In this document: positions 24,146 through 33,545 of the stretch, in pieces
How positions within the stretch are numbered: position 1 is the stretch's first letter
How the letters are laid out: every line of letters begins with the position of its first letter
NCBI GenBank assembly: GCA_016210115.1
Contig: JACQUW010000150.1
Span: 1-33,545, forward strand
Source of the DNA: Deltaproteobacteria bacterium
GTDB lineage: Bacteria; Desulfobacterota; Binatia; UBA9968
DNA length: 33,545 bases
Direction: 5' to 3'
The notes under the pieces: generated by a model
Database searches by the model: none
What the model saw: only the letters and a program-made list of their open reading frames with translations
Told to the model about the DNA's origin: nothing
Translations under genes and position numbers: made by a program

Positions 24146-25429
24146 ATGCCGGGGGAGAAGATCATAATCCTGGGACTCAATCACGACACCGCTCCGGTCG
24201 AAGTGCGGGAGAGGCTGGCGTTTTCAAGATCGTCCCTGCCGGAGTCGCTCAAACGCTTGCATTCTCTTTCCAACATCAGGGAAGGGGTCATCGTATCCAC
24301 ATGCAATCGTGTGGAGGTGATTGCCTCTGCCCTGGAGGATGGCGCGGCCCTTAAAGAGATCAAGCACTTTCTGACAGAGCAGGAACTTGAAGCTGATCAG
24401 GCGATTTTAGACGATCACCTCTACGCATATTCCGGCGGCGAGGCCGTACGCCATCTCTTCAGGGTGGCTGCAAGTTTGGACTCGATGGTCGTGGGAGAGC
24501 CTCAGATCCTGGGACAGCTCAAAGAGCACTACGCCGCCGCTCATGAGGCCGGCACGGTCGGGACGCTTCTTCACCGGTTATTCCATCGGGCTTTCTCGGT
24601 GGCAAAGCGAGTCCGAACCGAAACCGGAATCGGGGGTGGATTCGTTTCGGTAAGTTCTGTGGCAGTGGATCTGGCCCGGCGCATATTCGACCGGCTGGAT
24701 GACAAGAGCGTGATGCTGATCGGCGCGGGAAAGATGGGCGCTCTGGTGGTTCGCCATCTCCAGCGGAACGGCGTCAGGAGCCTCATGGTTACCAATCGCA
24801 CTTTTGAGCGCGCGGTGGAGCTTTCCGCCGAATTTCAAGGCAGCCCGATTCGCTACGAGGATTTTCCTCGTTATCTCAAGCTGGCGGACGTGGTTATCGG
24901 CTCGACCGGCTCGCCGCAAGTCGTCGTTTGGCCGGAGGCGGTTATCGAGGCCCTCAAAGAGAGAAGGCAAAGGCCCATGTTCCTGATCGATCTCGGGGTC
25001 CCGCGCAATTTCGATGCCCGGATCAATGAGATCGACAACGTCTATGTTTACAACATCGATGACCTTAAAGGAGTGGCTGATGAGAATCTGAGGGAACGAT
25101 CGAGCGAGGCGCAGAAGGCGGAAGAGATCGTGACAGAAGAGGTCACCGCCTTTCTTCGCTGGCTTGAATCGCTGGACCAGGTGCCGGTCATCGCGGCTTT
25201 GAGACGCAAGCTGGAAGAGATCCGGCAGGCGGAACTGGAAAAATCGCTCGGCACAAGCCTGAAGGGGCTTTCGGAAAAAGAGCGACAGGCCATTGAAGAC
25301 ATGACGACCGCGATGATCAACAAAATCCTGCATTCGCCGATTTCTTGTCTGAAAAGAGGACCTGCAGAGAAAGACGGAATGATGTACGTCGAGGCGCTGA
25401 AAAAGTTTTTTGGTCTGGAGGAGAAGTGA
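24146..25429 (+). CDS. hemA: Glutamyl-tRNA reductase
   Basis: This 427-residue enzyme reduces glutamyl-tRNA to glutamate-1-semialdehyde with NADPH, the first committed step of C5-pathway tetrapyrrole synthesis. The N-terminal LGLNHDTAPVEVRERLAF and STCNRVEV give the catalytic C53. VGEPQILGQLKEHY, the NADPH-binding GAGKMGALVVRHL and the DLGVPRNFD segment are standard, and the helical dimerisation region closes the protein. A TTG at 24134 overlaps the ccsA stop and has GGGGG five bases upstream, so it may be the actual start, adding four residues. It is translated together with ccsA, hemC, hemD and hemB in one direction. Confidence 0.96.
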   Translation: MPGEKIIILGLNHDTAPVEVRERLAFSRSSLPESLKRLHSLSNIREGVIVSTCNRVEVIASALEDGAALKEIKHFLTEQELEADQAILDDHLYAYSGGEAVRHLFRVAASLDSMVVGEPQILGQLKEHYAAAHEAGTVGTLLHRLFHRAFSVAKRVRTETGIGGGFVSVSSVAVDLARRIFDRLDDKSVMLIGAGKMGALVVRHLQRNGVRSLMVTNRTFERAVELSAEFQGSPIRYEDFPRYLKLADVVIGSTGSPQVVVWPEAVIEALKERRQRPMFLIDLGVPRNFDARINEIDNVYVYNIDDLKGVADENLRERSSEAQKAEEIVTEEVTAFLRWLESLDQVPVIAALRRKLEEIRQAELEKSLGTSLKGLSEKERQAIEDMTTAMINKILHSPISCLKRGPAEKDGMMYVEALKKFFGLEEK

Positions 25430-25498
25430 CAAAGGACAATCGGGTGGCACCGCCAGCGACCGAGCGTTTAGGGCTGATCGCTACCGTCTGATTTAAAT

Positions 25499-26419
25499 AT
25501 GAATGTCATTCGCATCGGGACGCGCGGAAGCGCGCTCGCCCTCACACAGTCGGGTTGGGTTAAACGGAAGCTGGAGGAGAGATATCCCGGCTCCCGTGTC
25601 GAAATGGTCATCATTAAAACGGGTGGAGACCGGTTCCTGGAGACTCCCATTCAGGCTATCGGTGGAAAAGGGATTTTTGTAAAGGAGATTGAGGAGGCTC
25701 TCCTGCGGAACGAGATTGATCTGGCGGTTCACTCGATGAAGGATCTCCCGACGGAGATTCCCTCAGGTCTTGCCGTAGTGGCCGTTCCCGAGAGAGAAGA
25801 CTCCCGCGACGTTTTGATCAGCGCGGCGCGGGCACCACTGAGAGACCTTCCCTCAGGAGCCAGGATCGGTACCGGAAGCTTGCGCCGCCGCGCTCAGATC
25901 CTTCACTATCGCAGCGATCTGGAGGTTTTCCCGATCCGGGGGAACGTCGATACCCGACTAAAGAAGTTGGAGAGAGGAGAGATGGATGCCGTGGTGATGG
26001 CGCTGGCGGCTCTCAGAAGAATGGGCTGGGAGGATCGCGTGAGCGATTACCTATCGCCCGATATCTGTTTAAGCGCGGTGGCTCAAGGAGCTTTGGGCCT
26101 GGAAGCCCGGGATGAAGATTGGGTAAAGGATCGAATGGAGTTTTTGCACCACGAGCCGACGGCCATCGAGGTGGCGGCCGAGCGGGCATTTCTCGCCCGG
26201 CTCGGAGGAGGATGCCATGTCCCGGTCGGCGCCCGCGCCTGGGTAAGCGACCGCCGGGTGAGACTTATGGGAGTAGTTGCCGATCCGGACGGAAAAAAGC
26301 TGTTTCGAGGAGAGATTTCAGGATCAGCGGACGAAGTCACAGTGCTGGGGACAGAACTGGCGGAGCGGCTTTTGGCTGAGGGGGCGGCGGAAGTTTTGGT
26401 CACCATAGGGAATGGGTAG
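25499..26419 (+). CDS. hemC: Porphobilinogen deaminase (hydroxymethylbilane synthase)
   Basis: This 306-residue enzyme joins four porphobilinogen units into hydroxymethylbilane. RIGTRGSALALTQ opens the protein, the catalytic aspartate is D82 in HSMKDLPT, RRRAQILHYRSDL and FPIRGNVDTRL form the arginine-rich substrate site, and C239 in GGGCHVPVGA carries the dipyrromethane cofactor. Length is normal. There is no convincing ribosome binding site; a 69-base spacer separates it from hemA. Confidence 0.96.
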   Translation: MNVIRIGTRGSALALTQSGWVKRKLEERYPGSRVEMVIIKTGGDRFLETPIQAIGGKGIFVKEIEEALLRNEIDLAVHSMKDLPTEIPSGLAVVAVPEREDSRDVLISAARAPLRDLPSGARIGTGSLRRRAQILHYRSDLEVFPIRGNVDTRLKKLERGEMDAVVMALAALRRMGWEDRVSDYLSPDICLSAVAQGALGLEARDEDWVKDRMEFLHHEPTAIEVAAERAFLARLGGGCHVPVGARAWVSDRRVRLMGVVADPDGKKLFRGEISGSADEVTVLGTELAERLLAEGAAEVLVTIGNG

Positions 26420-26436
26420 AGCAGGTATTCTAGTCC

Positions 26437-28283
<1,847 letters not shown>

Positions 28284-28302
28284 ACAAGGCCATGGCCGGA
28301 CG

Positions 28303-29316
28303 ATGAAGATCGACATCTTCCCGCATATCTATCCCAAGCAATTTGCCGACCGAATCCTTGCCGCTCCGTCTGCGGGCTTCCACATGCAGAAGCGGTTTCG
28401 GGAAATCCCGGTGCTGATGAATTTGGATTTGCGCTTCCGCATCATGGACGGGTTTCGGGACTACGTTCAGATACTCACCCTTGCCTCGCCGCCAATCGAG
28501 AGCCTCGGCACGCCACGTGACACTCCCGACCTGGCGCGGCTGGCGAACGACGGAATGGCCGCCCTGGTCGAGAAGCATCCTGACCGTTTCCCGGGCTTTG
28601 TGGCCTCGCTACCGATGAACAACCCCGAGGCGGCTCTAGACGAGATGGAAAGAGCGGTGACAGCGCTTGGAGCCACGGGAGTCCAGATCTTTTCCAATGT
28701 CAACGGTCGGCCGCTGGATAATGCCGAGTTTCAACCACTCTTCGCCCGGATGGCTGCGTTCAACCTTCCCGTCTGGCTTCACCCGACGCGTGGGCCGGGC
28801 TTTGCCGACTATCCGACAGAGAAGCGGTCGCGTTACGACTTGTGGTGGGTATTCGGCTGGCCTTATGAAACCACGATTGCCATGGGACGCCTGGTTTTTT
28901 CCGGCATCTTTGACCGGCTACCGAATCTCATGATCATCACCCATCACCTGGGCGCAATGGTTCCTTTCTTCGAAGGGCGCGCCGGCTCCGGCCTGGATCA
29001 GCTCGGAAGCCGCACGGAAGACGCCGATGACGCCGCGGCGCTCGGCCGTCTCAACCGCCGCCCGCTCGACTATTTCCGAATGTTTTACGGCGACACCGCG
29101 CTGTTCGGCTCCCGGGCCGGCCTGGAGTGCGGCCTTGAGTTTTTCGGCGCCGACCGGGTTCTATTCGGCACCGACATGCCGTTCGACCCAGAGAAGGGGC
29201 CGGGATACATTCGGGAGACGATTCGGTCAATCGACGAAATGCGGGCATCGCCCGAGGACAAAGCGAAGATTTACGAGGGAAACGCCCGCCGGCTTCTGAA
29301 ACTCAGGTTGCGGTGA
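28303..29316 (+). CDS. Amidohydrolase-2 family metal-dependent hydrolase
   Basis: A 337-residue TIM-barrel enzyme of the amidohydrolase-2 family, which includes aminocarboxymuconate-semialdehyde decarboxylase and related non-oxidative decarboxylases. Metal-site candidates are D4 and H8 in MKIDIFPHIYP (a D-x-F-x-H variant), H160 in VWLHPTRG, H214 in IITHHLGAM, and D291 in LFGTDMPFD. The ATG at 28303 starts directly at the first strand; a TTG at 28261 overlaps hemB and lacks support. It follows hemB by 19 bases and may be co-transcribed, but no role in heme synthesis is known for this family. Substrate unknown. Confidence 0.88.
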   Translation: MKIDIFPHIYPKQFADRILAAPSAGFHMQKRFREIPVLMNLDLRFRIMDGFRDYVQILTLASPPIESLGTPRDTPDLARLANDGMAALVEKHPDRFPGFVASLPMNNPEAALDEMERAVTALGATGVQIFSNVNGRPLDNAEFQPLFARMAAFNLPVWLHPTRGPGFADYPTEKRSRYDLWWVFGWPYETTIAMGRLVFSGIFDRLPNLMIITHHLGAMVPFFEGRAGSGLDQLGSRTEDADDAAALGRLNRRPLDYFRMFYGDTALFGSRAGLECGLEFFGADRVLFGTDMPFDPEKGPGYIRETIRSIDEMRASPEDKAKIYEGNARRLLKLRLR

Positions 29317-29442
29317 AGCGGGCTCATTAGATGATGATTGACTGTCATCGTTCACCGCAGAGTTGTTAGCGGCGACAGGCGTGAATTAGGAATTTTTGAG
29401 GATCGATAGAGCGTCAATCGTGATCTCGATCGTGGGGGCCGG

Positions 29443-29856
29443 CTACAGCTCCTGTGCGAGATCCTTAATTTTTCTTTTTAGAGTCCTTTCACATTCGGCT
29501 TCCCGTTCCGGCGTGTGAATCTGCGCTTCGGAGAGCCTGAATACAAGGATCCTTTGGCCTTTCGCCAGGCGCAGAACATACGTGTTGGAGTCGGGGTCAT
29601 CATACACAGAGATCTGGACCTTGTCGTCGGTTGAGCGGGCGATGTTATTTGCCCACTGTTCAATGTCAGGGACTGCGGTTTCACCTCGGTGTGCAGTTAT
29701 CATCTTGCCTAAAGGTATAATTTTTTCTCTCCCGTAAATCCAGCCGAAGGATTGCACTTGAGCCCGGAGCCGGATCGTGTCGCCAGAAAGTGTGTCATGA
29801 GCTTGCGCCGCCCATGACCACGAAAATGGAGGCATATTCCTCCCACACAAGCCCAA
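29443..29856 (-). CDS. Hypothetical protein
   Basis: Up to 137 residues with no family I recognise. The frame looks coding: a mixed alpha/beta pattern around GRETAVPDIEQWANNIARSTDDKVQISVYDD and TYVLRLAKGQRILVFRLSE, and a charged C-terminal helix (REAECERTLKRKIKDLAQEL). The start is uncertain: a TTG at 29856 or an ATG at 29835 with GGGAGG only three bases away. No signal peptide is evident. Its 5' end lies 14 bases from a dispersed palindromic repeat, so it may have been truncated or given a new start there. It points against its neighbours on both sides and belongs to no evident operon. Confidence 0.5.
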   Translation of the reverse strand: MGLCGRNMPPFSWSWAAQAHDTLSGDTIRLRAQVQSFGWIYGREKIIPLGKMITAHRGETAVPDIEQWANNIARSTDDKVQISVYDDPDSNTYVLRLAKGQRILVFRLSEAQIHTPEREAECERTLKRKIKDLAQEL

Positions 29857-29870
29857 TTTTCACGAAGTCC

Positions 29871-29955
29871 GTCATTCCCGAATGCTTCTATCGGGAATCC
29901 AGGGGAGCCGGAACTGGACCCCCGATAAAAACTTTCGGGGGCGACGGCTTTGGGA
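29871..29955. repeat. Dispersed palindromic repeat, copy 2 (uninterrupted)
   Basis: This is related to 6549-6680: gtcattcccgaatgcttc, then tatcgggaatccagg, a short centre, and ctggacccccgataaaaa with a terminal ttcgggggcgac. The two halves can pair (tcgggaatcc region with ggacccccga). Unlike copy 1, it has no nested palindrome, so it preserves the apparent empty site. It occupies the first part of the gap 29857-30190. Confidence 0.75.
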
Positions 29956-30002
29956 GTCGCGATCCCTTGCCCCCTGCCCCAAGGCAAGATTTTCAAAGGA
30001 GA

Positions 30003-30056
30003 CACGAAAGCACTAGGGAAGAAGAAGCTTTGTGCCTTCGTGCCTTGGTGGCGAGA
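30003..30056. repeat. Imperfect inverted repeat of the CACGAAGGCAC type
   Basis: The arm cacgaaagcac (30003-30013) pairs with gtgccttcgtg (30032-30042) at ten of eleven positions, followed by ccttggtggcgag. This resembles a common intergenic repeat in environmental genomes. Further right in the gap, a perfect TTGACA stands at 30099-30104 with only a poor -10 candidate (gataag, 15-base spacing), so a promoter for the next gene is possible but weak. Confidence 0.45.
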
Positions 30057-30190
30057 ACTCTATTCCGGAGAGGACTGTCTCCTGGCCCCGGCTAAATCTT
30101 GACAGCGTGGATGGCATTAGATAAGCAAGTTCAGTGGTCTCACCCCAGTTTCGGGCCGTAGTGACGCGTTTTTTTAACGGAGGTAGCTCA

Positions 30191-31198
30191 ATGCGGATTC
30201 AGTTGGGTTGTTTCGGAAAAGTTGTCACGAGCTTTCTGCTCATGCTTGCGTGGATACCGGCGGCATCCGCGGATGAGACGGGTGCCAGGAAAGAGGGGAA
30301 AGTCATCGTTTACGGCTCTCTCGAGACGGGCACGGTCAATATTCTCAAGAAAGGTTTCAAGGAAAAACATGGCGTTGATCTGGAGTACTGGTGGGGTTCG
30401 TCAACCAAGGTCACGGACCGTATTACGACTGAGTTCCGCGCCGGGAAACAGCTCTTTGACGTGACCTTGAATCATCGTCCTCTGCTCAAGATCATGAAAA
30501 AAGAGGGCATCATCGGTAACTATGAGTCGCCGGCTCTGAAGTTTTTTCCTCCTGAAGTGATCGATAAGGAGGTGGGCCCGGCCTATCGCAACGTCATCAT
30601 CGGTATTATTTATAACGAAGCCTATATCAAGCCTGATCAGGCGCCGAAATCCTACGACGACCTGCTCGATTCCAAGTGGAAGGGGAAGTTCGTGATGGCG
30701 GATCCCAGCCGGCATACGACGACGACCCAATGGCTGGCGAGCCTGCACAAGATCATGGGGAAGGAAAAGGCGCCAAAGTACATCCGAGGTCTCGCAGCGC
30801 AAAGGCCTGTTTTGGCAGAGTCCATTACTCCGGCCTCGCAAAAGATTCTTACGGGTGAAGTGCCCATCGGCTTCGCTTTCACAAAATACGTCGTCATTTA
30901 CGGCAAAGAGGGCGCGAAACTCGATTATGTCAAGGTCGACAAGATGCTGGGCGACGGGCAATACTTCGGCATCAGCTCCAAGCCGCCGCATCCCAATGCC
31001 GCAAGGCTCTTTATCGACTATTTTCTGTCGGAGGAGGGGATGAGGATACTTGCCGATGTCGGAGAGACTGTCACTCGAAAAGGAATTTATCCTGCCCTGA
31101 AGGATGCGGAGAAGATCAAATTCCTGGAAGTGGACGAACTGGACAAGAAAGGCTTCGCGGAAAAAACCCAAGAATATCGGAAGATCTTTTTCCAGTGA
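30191..31198 (+). CDS. Ferric-iron-type ABC transporter substrate-binding protein
   Basis: A 335-residue periplasmic binding protein of the extracellular solute-binding class that includes FbpA/FutA-like iron binders and related proteins. GGAGG lies before the ATG, which opens a signal peptide ending after ASA near residue 28. Family-type segments are KVIVYGSLETGTVNILKKGF, TTEFRAGKQLFDVTLN, YNEAYIKPDQAPKSYDDLLDSKWKGKF, and the late HPNAARLFIDYFLSEEGMRIL. The double-tyrosine iron site of true FbpA is not evident, so another ligand is possible. Its stop overlaps the permease start (GTGA), indicating one operon. Confidence 0.9.
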   Translation: MRIQLGCFGKVVTSFLLMLAWIPAASADETGARKEGKVIVYGSLETGTVNILKKGFKEKHGVDLEYWWGSSTKVTDRITTEFRAGKQLFDVTLNHRPLLKIMKKEGIIGNYESPALKFFPPEVIDKEVGPAYRNVIIGIIYNEAYIKPDQAPKSYDDLLDSKWKGKFVMADPSRHTTTTQWLASLHKIMGKEKAPKYIRGLAAQRPVLAESITPASQKILTGEVPIGFAFTKYVVIYGKEGAKLDYVKVDKMLGDGQYFGISSKPPHPNAARLFIDYFLSEEGMRILADVGETVTRKGIYPALKDAEKIKFLEVDELDKKGFAEKTQEYRKIFFQ

Positions 31199-32889
31199 CG
31201 GGGCCTTTACGGGAACTCGGAAAACCCGTTTATCTCCTGTTCATTGTGGCCGGGGCCGTCCTCGCGTTCCTGAGCCTTTATCCCACTTTTTTTCTTTTTT
31301 ACGGGAGCATTCGGAGCGCGCCTCTCGGTGAGCCCGGCCATCTCACCTGGGCGAACTACCTCCAGGTGTACAGCGATCCGGAAACCTACCGGCTGGCGGC
31401 CAATACCCTTTTCTTCGCCGCTGCGGCCTCCCTGTTATCGGTAATTTTCGCCCTTGTTCTTGCCTGGATCACGGTGCGCACAAACGCGCCTTTCCAGAGT
31501 TTTCTGGAGTTGACGGCCGTGGTGCCGAACATCATGCCGTCTCTTCTCATTGCCATCTCGTGGGTGCTCTTGCTTAATCCCAACAACGGCATCTTGAACG
31601 AGTTTTCAAGGATCCTGTTCGGCATAGCGCCATTTAATATCTACGGTTTCCCCGGCCTGGTCTTTGTCGAGGCTCTGGTGCTGACCCCGCTTGCCTACCT
31701 GATCATCGCCGCCGCCCTGCGCGGGATGGACCCGGCTTTTGAAGAGTCGGCCCGCACCCTCGGCTCAGGAGAAATTGGCGTGGCCACCCGGATTACCTTT
31801 CCCCTTATCCGGCCGGCGATTCTGGCGGCGGCCACACTCAACTTTGTGCGCGCCGCCGAGACCTTCGACACACCCGCCATTATCGCGCTGCCGGCACGGA
31901 TCGAGCTTTTCACCACCAAAATCTTCCGCGAGGCGATCGGTTCGTTTCCCGCCAATCACAACCTCGCGGCGGCTTACGGGGTAGGTCTTCTGGCGCTGAC
32001 TTTATCCTTCGTTTACGTTTACCGAAAGCTGACGGCTCAGGTAGAGCGCTATGCGACCGTGACCGGAAAAGGATTCAGGCCCCACCGGATCGATTTGCGC
32101 GGCTGGAGATATCCCATCGCGATTTTGGCGTTTGTCCTGCTTTTTATGATGGTGATTCTTCCCTTTCTCACTCTCGTTCTGGTCTCGATCATGCCTTTTT
32201 ACCAGCCGAGTTGGGAGGTCCTGCAAAACGCTACCTTCAGACATTACGTCAACATGCTGCATGACGATAGAATCTACAGAGCATTTCAGAACAGTCTCTT
32301 TCTCGCGGTCGCCGGAGCGACCGTCTGCGTTTTTTTCGCCGCGATCATCTCTTATTTAACGGTCAAAACGAAAATTGCCGGGCGGGGAATATTGGAAAGT
32401 CTCGCTTTTGTTCCCTGGGCTTTCCCGGGCGCGGCGCTGGCCATCGGGATACTCTGGGCCTACATCAATTTTCCCATTCCTGTTTACGCGACGGTTTGGA
32501 TTCTCATGATCGCTTACGTGACCCGGTTTTTGCCCTACGGCCTCCGCTCTGTGAGCAGCACGATCGTTCAGATCCATGCCGACCTGGAGGAGGCGTCGGC
32601 CGCATGTGGCGCGGGGTGGCTTGCCACATTTCGACGCATTCTGCTCCCTCTGATGCGGCCGGGGATGGTGGCCGGTTGGATTATCCTGGCGACTTTCTTC
32701 ATTCGTGAATTCAGTTGCTCGATTTTCCTGTACAGCCCCGGGGCGGAGCCTTTGGGGCCGTTGCTCTATTTTTATTACCAGGAGGGCACGTTCGGCTCGA
32801 TGGCGGGCGTGGGGGTGTTGATTACTCTTGTATCGGTGATTTTTGTGATAAGCTCCCGAGGACTTGCCAAGGCGACGCCGGTCGGGTGA
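31195..32889 (+). CDS. Fused two-domain ABC transporter permease, FbpB type
   Basis: A 564-residue inner-membrane protein with about twelve helices and two binding-protein-dependent transport domains in tandem, as in iron(III) permeases. Each half has an EAA docking loop: ESARTLGSGEIGVATRITFPL near residue 185 and EEASAACGAGWLATFRRILLP near 470. The GTG start overlaps the stop of the binding-protein gene by four bases. The gene normally followed by an FbpC-type ATPase is here followed by a dispersed repeat and a cupin gene, so no ATPase is encoded locally. Confidence 0.92.
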   Translation: MTGPLRELGKPVYLLFIVAGAVLAFLSLYPTFFLFYGSIRSAPLGEPGHLTWANYLQVYSDPETYRLAANTLFFAAAASLLSVIFALVLAWITVRTNAPFQSFLELTAVVPNIMPSLLIAISWVLLLNPNNGILNEFSRILFGIAPFNIYGFPGLVFVEALVLTPLAYLIIAAALRGMDPAFEESARTLGSGEIGVATRITFPLIRPAILAAATLNFVRAAETFDTPAIIALPARIELFTTKIFREAIGSFPANHNLAAAYGVGLLALTLSFVYVYRKLTAQVERYATVTGKGFRPHRIDLRGWRYPIAILAFVLLFMMVILPFLTLVLVSIMPFYQPSWEVLQNATFRHYVNMLHDDRIYRAFQNSLFLAVAGATVCVFFAAIISYLTVKTKIAGRGILESLAFVPWAFPGAALAIGILWAYINFPIPVYATVWILMIAYVTRFLPYGLRSVSSTIVQIHADLEEASAACGAGWLATFRRILLPLMRPGMVAGWIILATFFIREFSCSIFLYSPGAEPLGPLLYFYYQEGTFGSMAGVGVLITLVSVIFVISSRGLAKATPVG

Positions 32890-32915
32890 GATTAGAGGGC
32901 GGGGACAAGGCGCAC

Positions 32916-32962
32916 GGTTTGAACCGTTTAAACCGTTCAAATCGTTCAAGGGTTCAAATCGT
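32916..32962. repeat. TTGAAC-type repeat, copy C
   Basis: Five degenerate 9-10 bp units (ggtttgaac, cgtttaaac, cgttcaaat, cgttcaagg, gttcaaatcgt) form an imperfect palindrome around gtttaaac. Bases 32944-32962 are an exact 19-base reverse-complement match to 1419-1437. It lies between the permease and cupin genes and ends about 20 bases before the cupin ribosome binding site. Confidence 0.65.
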
Positions 32963-32990
32963 CGGCAGCTATCAAAAATTGGAGGCGAAC

Positions 32991-33368
32991 ATGCCGGTCA
33001 AGGTGATGCGCATTGAGGATGCTCCGATAAAAATCATGCGTTGGGATCGGGGTAAAACCGTCCGTTTGGTTGACGAGGCGGACGGGGCGAAGAACGTCGA
33101 TGTCCATATCAATCTTATCAATGTGGACTCCGGCCCCGGGCCGACGCACTACCATGCTAAAGCAGAAAACGTCTATATTGTTCTGGAAGGGACAGTTGAG
33201 GCGATCGTTGAGGGAAAAAAGTATCGCCTCGGTCCGGGAGAGATAGCGTTTATTCCTCCCGGAGTTCATCATGCCGCGGGAAATTGCGGTGACACCGTGG
33301 CGCGGGTCATAGAGATTTACGCTCCCGCGGGGCAGGATTTTCATATTGTTGACGAGGAAAAGAGGTAG
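32991..33368 (+). CDS. Small cupin-domain protein
   Basis: A 125-residue single-domain cupin. The first motif, with H53, H55 and E59 (THYHAKAENVYIVLEG), and the second, PPGVHHAAGN with H93, supply the usual three-histidine-one-glutamate metal site. Cupins of this size include dioxygenases, isomerases and small-molecule sensors, so the reaction cannot be named. GGAGG stands just before the ATG at 32991; longer upstream frames run through the permease gene and repeat DNA. It follows the iron-type permease gene in the same direction after about 100 bases. Confidence 0.88.
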   Translation: MPVKVMRIEDAPIKIMRWDRGKTVRLVDEADGAKNVDVHINLINVDSGPGPTHYHAKAENVYIVLEGTVEAIVEGKKYRLGPGEIAFIPPGVHHAAGNCGDTVARVIEIYAPAGQDFHIVDEEKR

Positions 33369-33382
33369 TTAAGAGGAACATC

Positions 33383-33432
33383 GCGGAATCCAGGAAATAC
33401 AACGACTTCTGGATTCCCGCTTTCGCGGGAAT
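33383..33432. repeat. Palindromic repeat with two overlapping hairpins
   Basis: ggaatccag (33385-33393) pairs with ctggattcc (33409-33417), and attcccgc/gcggggaat-type arms at 33413-33420 and 33425-33432 pair perfectly around tttc. The element follows the cupin stop codon by 14 bases and could fold as a terminator-like structure. It ends two bases before the putative group II intron. Confidence 0.6.
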
Positions 33433-33434
33433 GA

Positions 33435-33545
33435 GTGCGCCCGTGAGGGCGCCACGTTAGCATGGTGAAAGTCCGTGCCGGAGTATGCCACAACTCCGTA
33501 GGAAACCACCGACTGGAGAGCCGTGTGCGGGAGAACCGCACGCAC
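33435..33545 (+). mobile_element. Group II intron remnant, cut by the window edge
   Basis: Bases 33518-33545 (GAGCCGTGTGCGGGAGAACC and continuation) match the start of group II intron domain V, including the GAGCCG strand and its complementary arm, with the last bases lying beyond the window. About 80 bases upstream, GTGCGCCC at 33435 fits the GTGYG 5' end of such introns and opens a GCGCCC/GGGCGC hairpin. Only some 80 bases separate the two, against several hundred or more in complete introns, so domains I-IV and any maturase are largely missing between them, or the true 5' end is elsewhere. Confidence 0.6.

Noticed and set aside
32950..32962. tRNA T-arm (ggttcaaatc)
   Set aside because: It is part of the TTGAAC repeat; no acceptor stem, D-arm or anticodon arm can be formed around it.

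Overview
The window reads as chromosomal DNA of a GC-rich, Gram-negative soil or subsurface bacterium. A deltaproteobacterial or Binatota-like lineage (Desulfobacterota-related) fits best. The grounds are the ccsA-hemA-hemC-hemD-hemB order, several orphan NMT1/THI5-like and TrpX-like binding proteins, a CaiB-type CoA-transferase, amidohydrolases, and many short palindromic intergenic repeats. No rRNA, tRNA or CRISPR array was seen, so the taxonomy is inference from gene content.

Layout. 1-2457: a small basic/hydrophobic protein followed by two tandem single-domain ArsA/Get3-type ATPases with complementary active-site losses. 2566-6449: a TrpX-like binding protein directly upstream of a Cache-HAMP-GAF-GAF histidine kinase. 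6758-10755: a class III CoA-transferase converging on a nitrilase and an amidohydrolase with a C-terminal TIG-like extension. 10756-12482: repeat-rich DNA, an NMT1-like binding protein and the remnant of a PIN-domain gene. 12483-15938 (minus strand): an accessory island of three paralogous jelly-roll (lectin-like) proteins, an M74-like murein endopeptidase and a secreted SH3 protein; a candidate promoter upstream has nine Cs in its spacer. 16234-21830 (minus strand): an NMT1-like protein, a hemerythrin, a GST-family protein and a Dpp-type binding protein with two permeases. 21913-28283: lytic transglycosylase MltD, then cytochrome c assembly protein CcsA and the early tetrapyrrole genes. 28303-33368: an amidohydrolase, a hypothetical gene, a ferric-iron-type ABC binding protein with a fused permease, and a cupin. 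The right edge runs into a group II intron.

The strongest unusual signal is the GST gene at 17808-18365. A classical GST N-terminus is continuous from an ATG except for one in-frame TGA exactly at the catalytic Cys of the CPYA motif, and a SECIS-like hairpin follows it. This is a candidate selenocysteine GST. Next are the asymmetric ArsA pair with its small partner, the possibly phase-variable promoter of the lectin/endopeptidase operon, and several families of dispersed palindromes, one with a nested 26-nt insertion that has an empty-site counterpart in the same window.

Functionally, hemA, hemC, hemD and hemB take glutamyl-tRNA to uroporphyrinogen III, and CcsA attaches heme to c-type cytochromes. 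Two ABC loci (dipeptide type and iron type) plus three lone binding proteins occur without a single ABC ATPase gene, so any transport must borrow an ATPase encoded elsewhere, or the binding proteins serve as sensors.
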